A DNA stretch of 64,000 bases from Chamaea fasciata (lineage: Eukaryota > Chordata > Aves > Passeriformes > Sylviidae). The notes under the pieces are model-generated. The model was not told the origin of the DNA. It saw only the letters and a list, made by a program, of their open reading frames with translations, and searched no databases. This document shows positions 63,616-64,000 of this stretch, one piece after another; the first letter of the stretch is position 1, and each line of letters starts with the position of its first letter. The position numbers were made by a program, and so were the translations under genes. The stretch is taken from contig JARCOQ010000008.1 in the NCBI GenBank assembly GCA_029207755.1, positions 28,757,021 through 28,821,020 on the forward strand, written 5' to 3'.

Positions 63616-64000
63616 TTCAGAGAGGATTAAAAGCAAAATGCGCAAAGTAAAACTTGTTTAAGTATTATAGTTTTAAATGCCATGAAAAAGAGAGGAAAGG
63701 TGATATACATCCTAACCAGCCTTTCTTCTGTGACTGCTGGATGTAAAGTACCATTCGGTCACACAGTCACAGATGCATTCACATCCACTCCTGCTCCACT
63801 AAACCCCGGCTGATGAGACTGCCAGCATGAGGTCACAGAAAACATCTTAACTCCCTCTTCTTGACTTATCTGGTCTTCACCTGCCTTTGCCCCTGGTAGT
63901 TTGAAGGAGGAAAACAGGGCTTGCGTGCGTTAGGGGGGCACAGCTGAACACAACAGATTTCCACAGCAACGAGATACAGCCCCAGTGAGGAAGGCCTGCT

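Larger units (their letters stand above)
59999..64000. other. Non-coding; possible upstream intron of the candidate gene
   Basis: No CpG island or clear promoter is visible, so a 5' untranslated exon probably lies beyond the window or is not identifiable. The only notable structures are the C run near 61040 and the 12-base-arm inverted repeat at 63590. Confidence 0.5.

Noticed and set aside
1..64000. CRISPR arrays, prokaryotic operons, phage or plasmid modules
   Set aside because: No regularly spaced repeats, no long coding blocks with ribosome-binding sites, and CR1 LINE fragments point to an amniote nuclear genome.
1..64000. tRNA, rRNA or small nucleolar RNA genes
   Set aside because: No A-box/B-box pair with cloverleaf or paired C/D box was recognised by eye. 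A covariance-model search would be decisive.

Overview
The window reads as vertebrate nuclear DNA, most likely from a bird. It has long AT-leaning non-coding stretches, no operon-like coding blocks and no ORF longer than about 150 codons. Three 5'-truncated CR1 LINE copies are recognisable (3682-3790 minus, 8738-8975 plus, 53270-53470 plus). Each has the avian-style CR1 3' end (a 'GGTCCCTTCCAACC' type block followed by 'GATTCT'). Two more diverged LINE relics (about 17855-17990 and 24412-24726) resemble older amniote CR1/L3 families. CR1 dominance with no Alu-, L1- or B1-like sequence argues for a bird or another sauropsid rather than a mammal. This is pattern recognition, not a database result.

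Layout. From 1 to about 59.5 kb I see intergenic or intronic DNA. It holds the CR1 fragments, A-rich and CA-rich low-complexity tracts, two or three very short tandem duplications and several perfect short inverted repeats. Some stretches, dense in homeodomain, POU or E-box-like motifs, look like conserved regulatory DNA. The clearest is a pair of CTAATTGCC sites 20 bp apart around a CACGTG box at 52622-52650, and a second is about 32860-33180. The only stretch I would defend as protein-coding is on the minus strand at 59748-59967. It is a 73-codon exon with a strong Kozak ATG, a hydrophobic membrane segment, a good splice acceptor just upstream and two in-phase candidate donors. A long purine-rich tract, pyrimidine-rich on the exon's strand, lies just downstream of the donors. 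From 60 to 64 kb I see no further exon.

Gene relationships. If the exon is real, it starts a gene transcribed right to left. Its 5' untranslated exon and promoter would lie at higher coordinates and its remaining exons at lower coordinates. I could not identify any other exon of it here, so much of the window may be its intron or the intergenic DNA beyond it. The protein family is not firmly recognised. The short hydrophobic stretch ending VFWEY recalls the amino end of alpha-1,3-galactosyltransferase (GT6)-type Golgi enzymes, but that is weak.

I found no CRISPR array, prokaryotic system, tRNA, rRNA or intact mobile element. Most apparent ORFs are chance openings or low-complexity artefacts. 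No convincing new biological system is visible. The best leads are the candidate exon and the two motif-dense non-coding patches.
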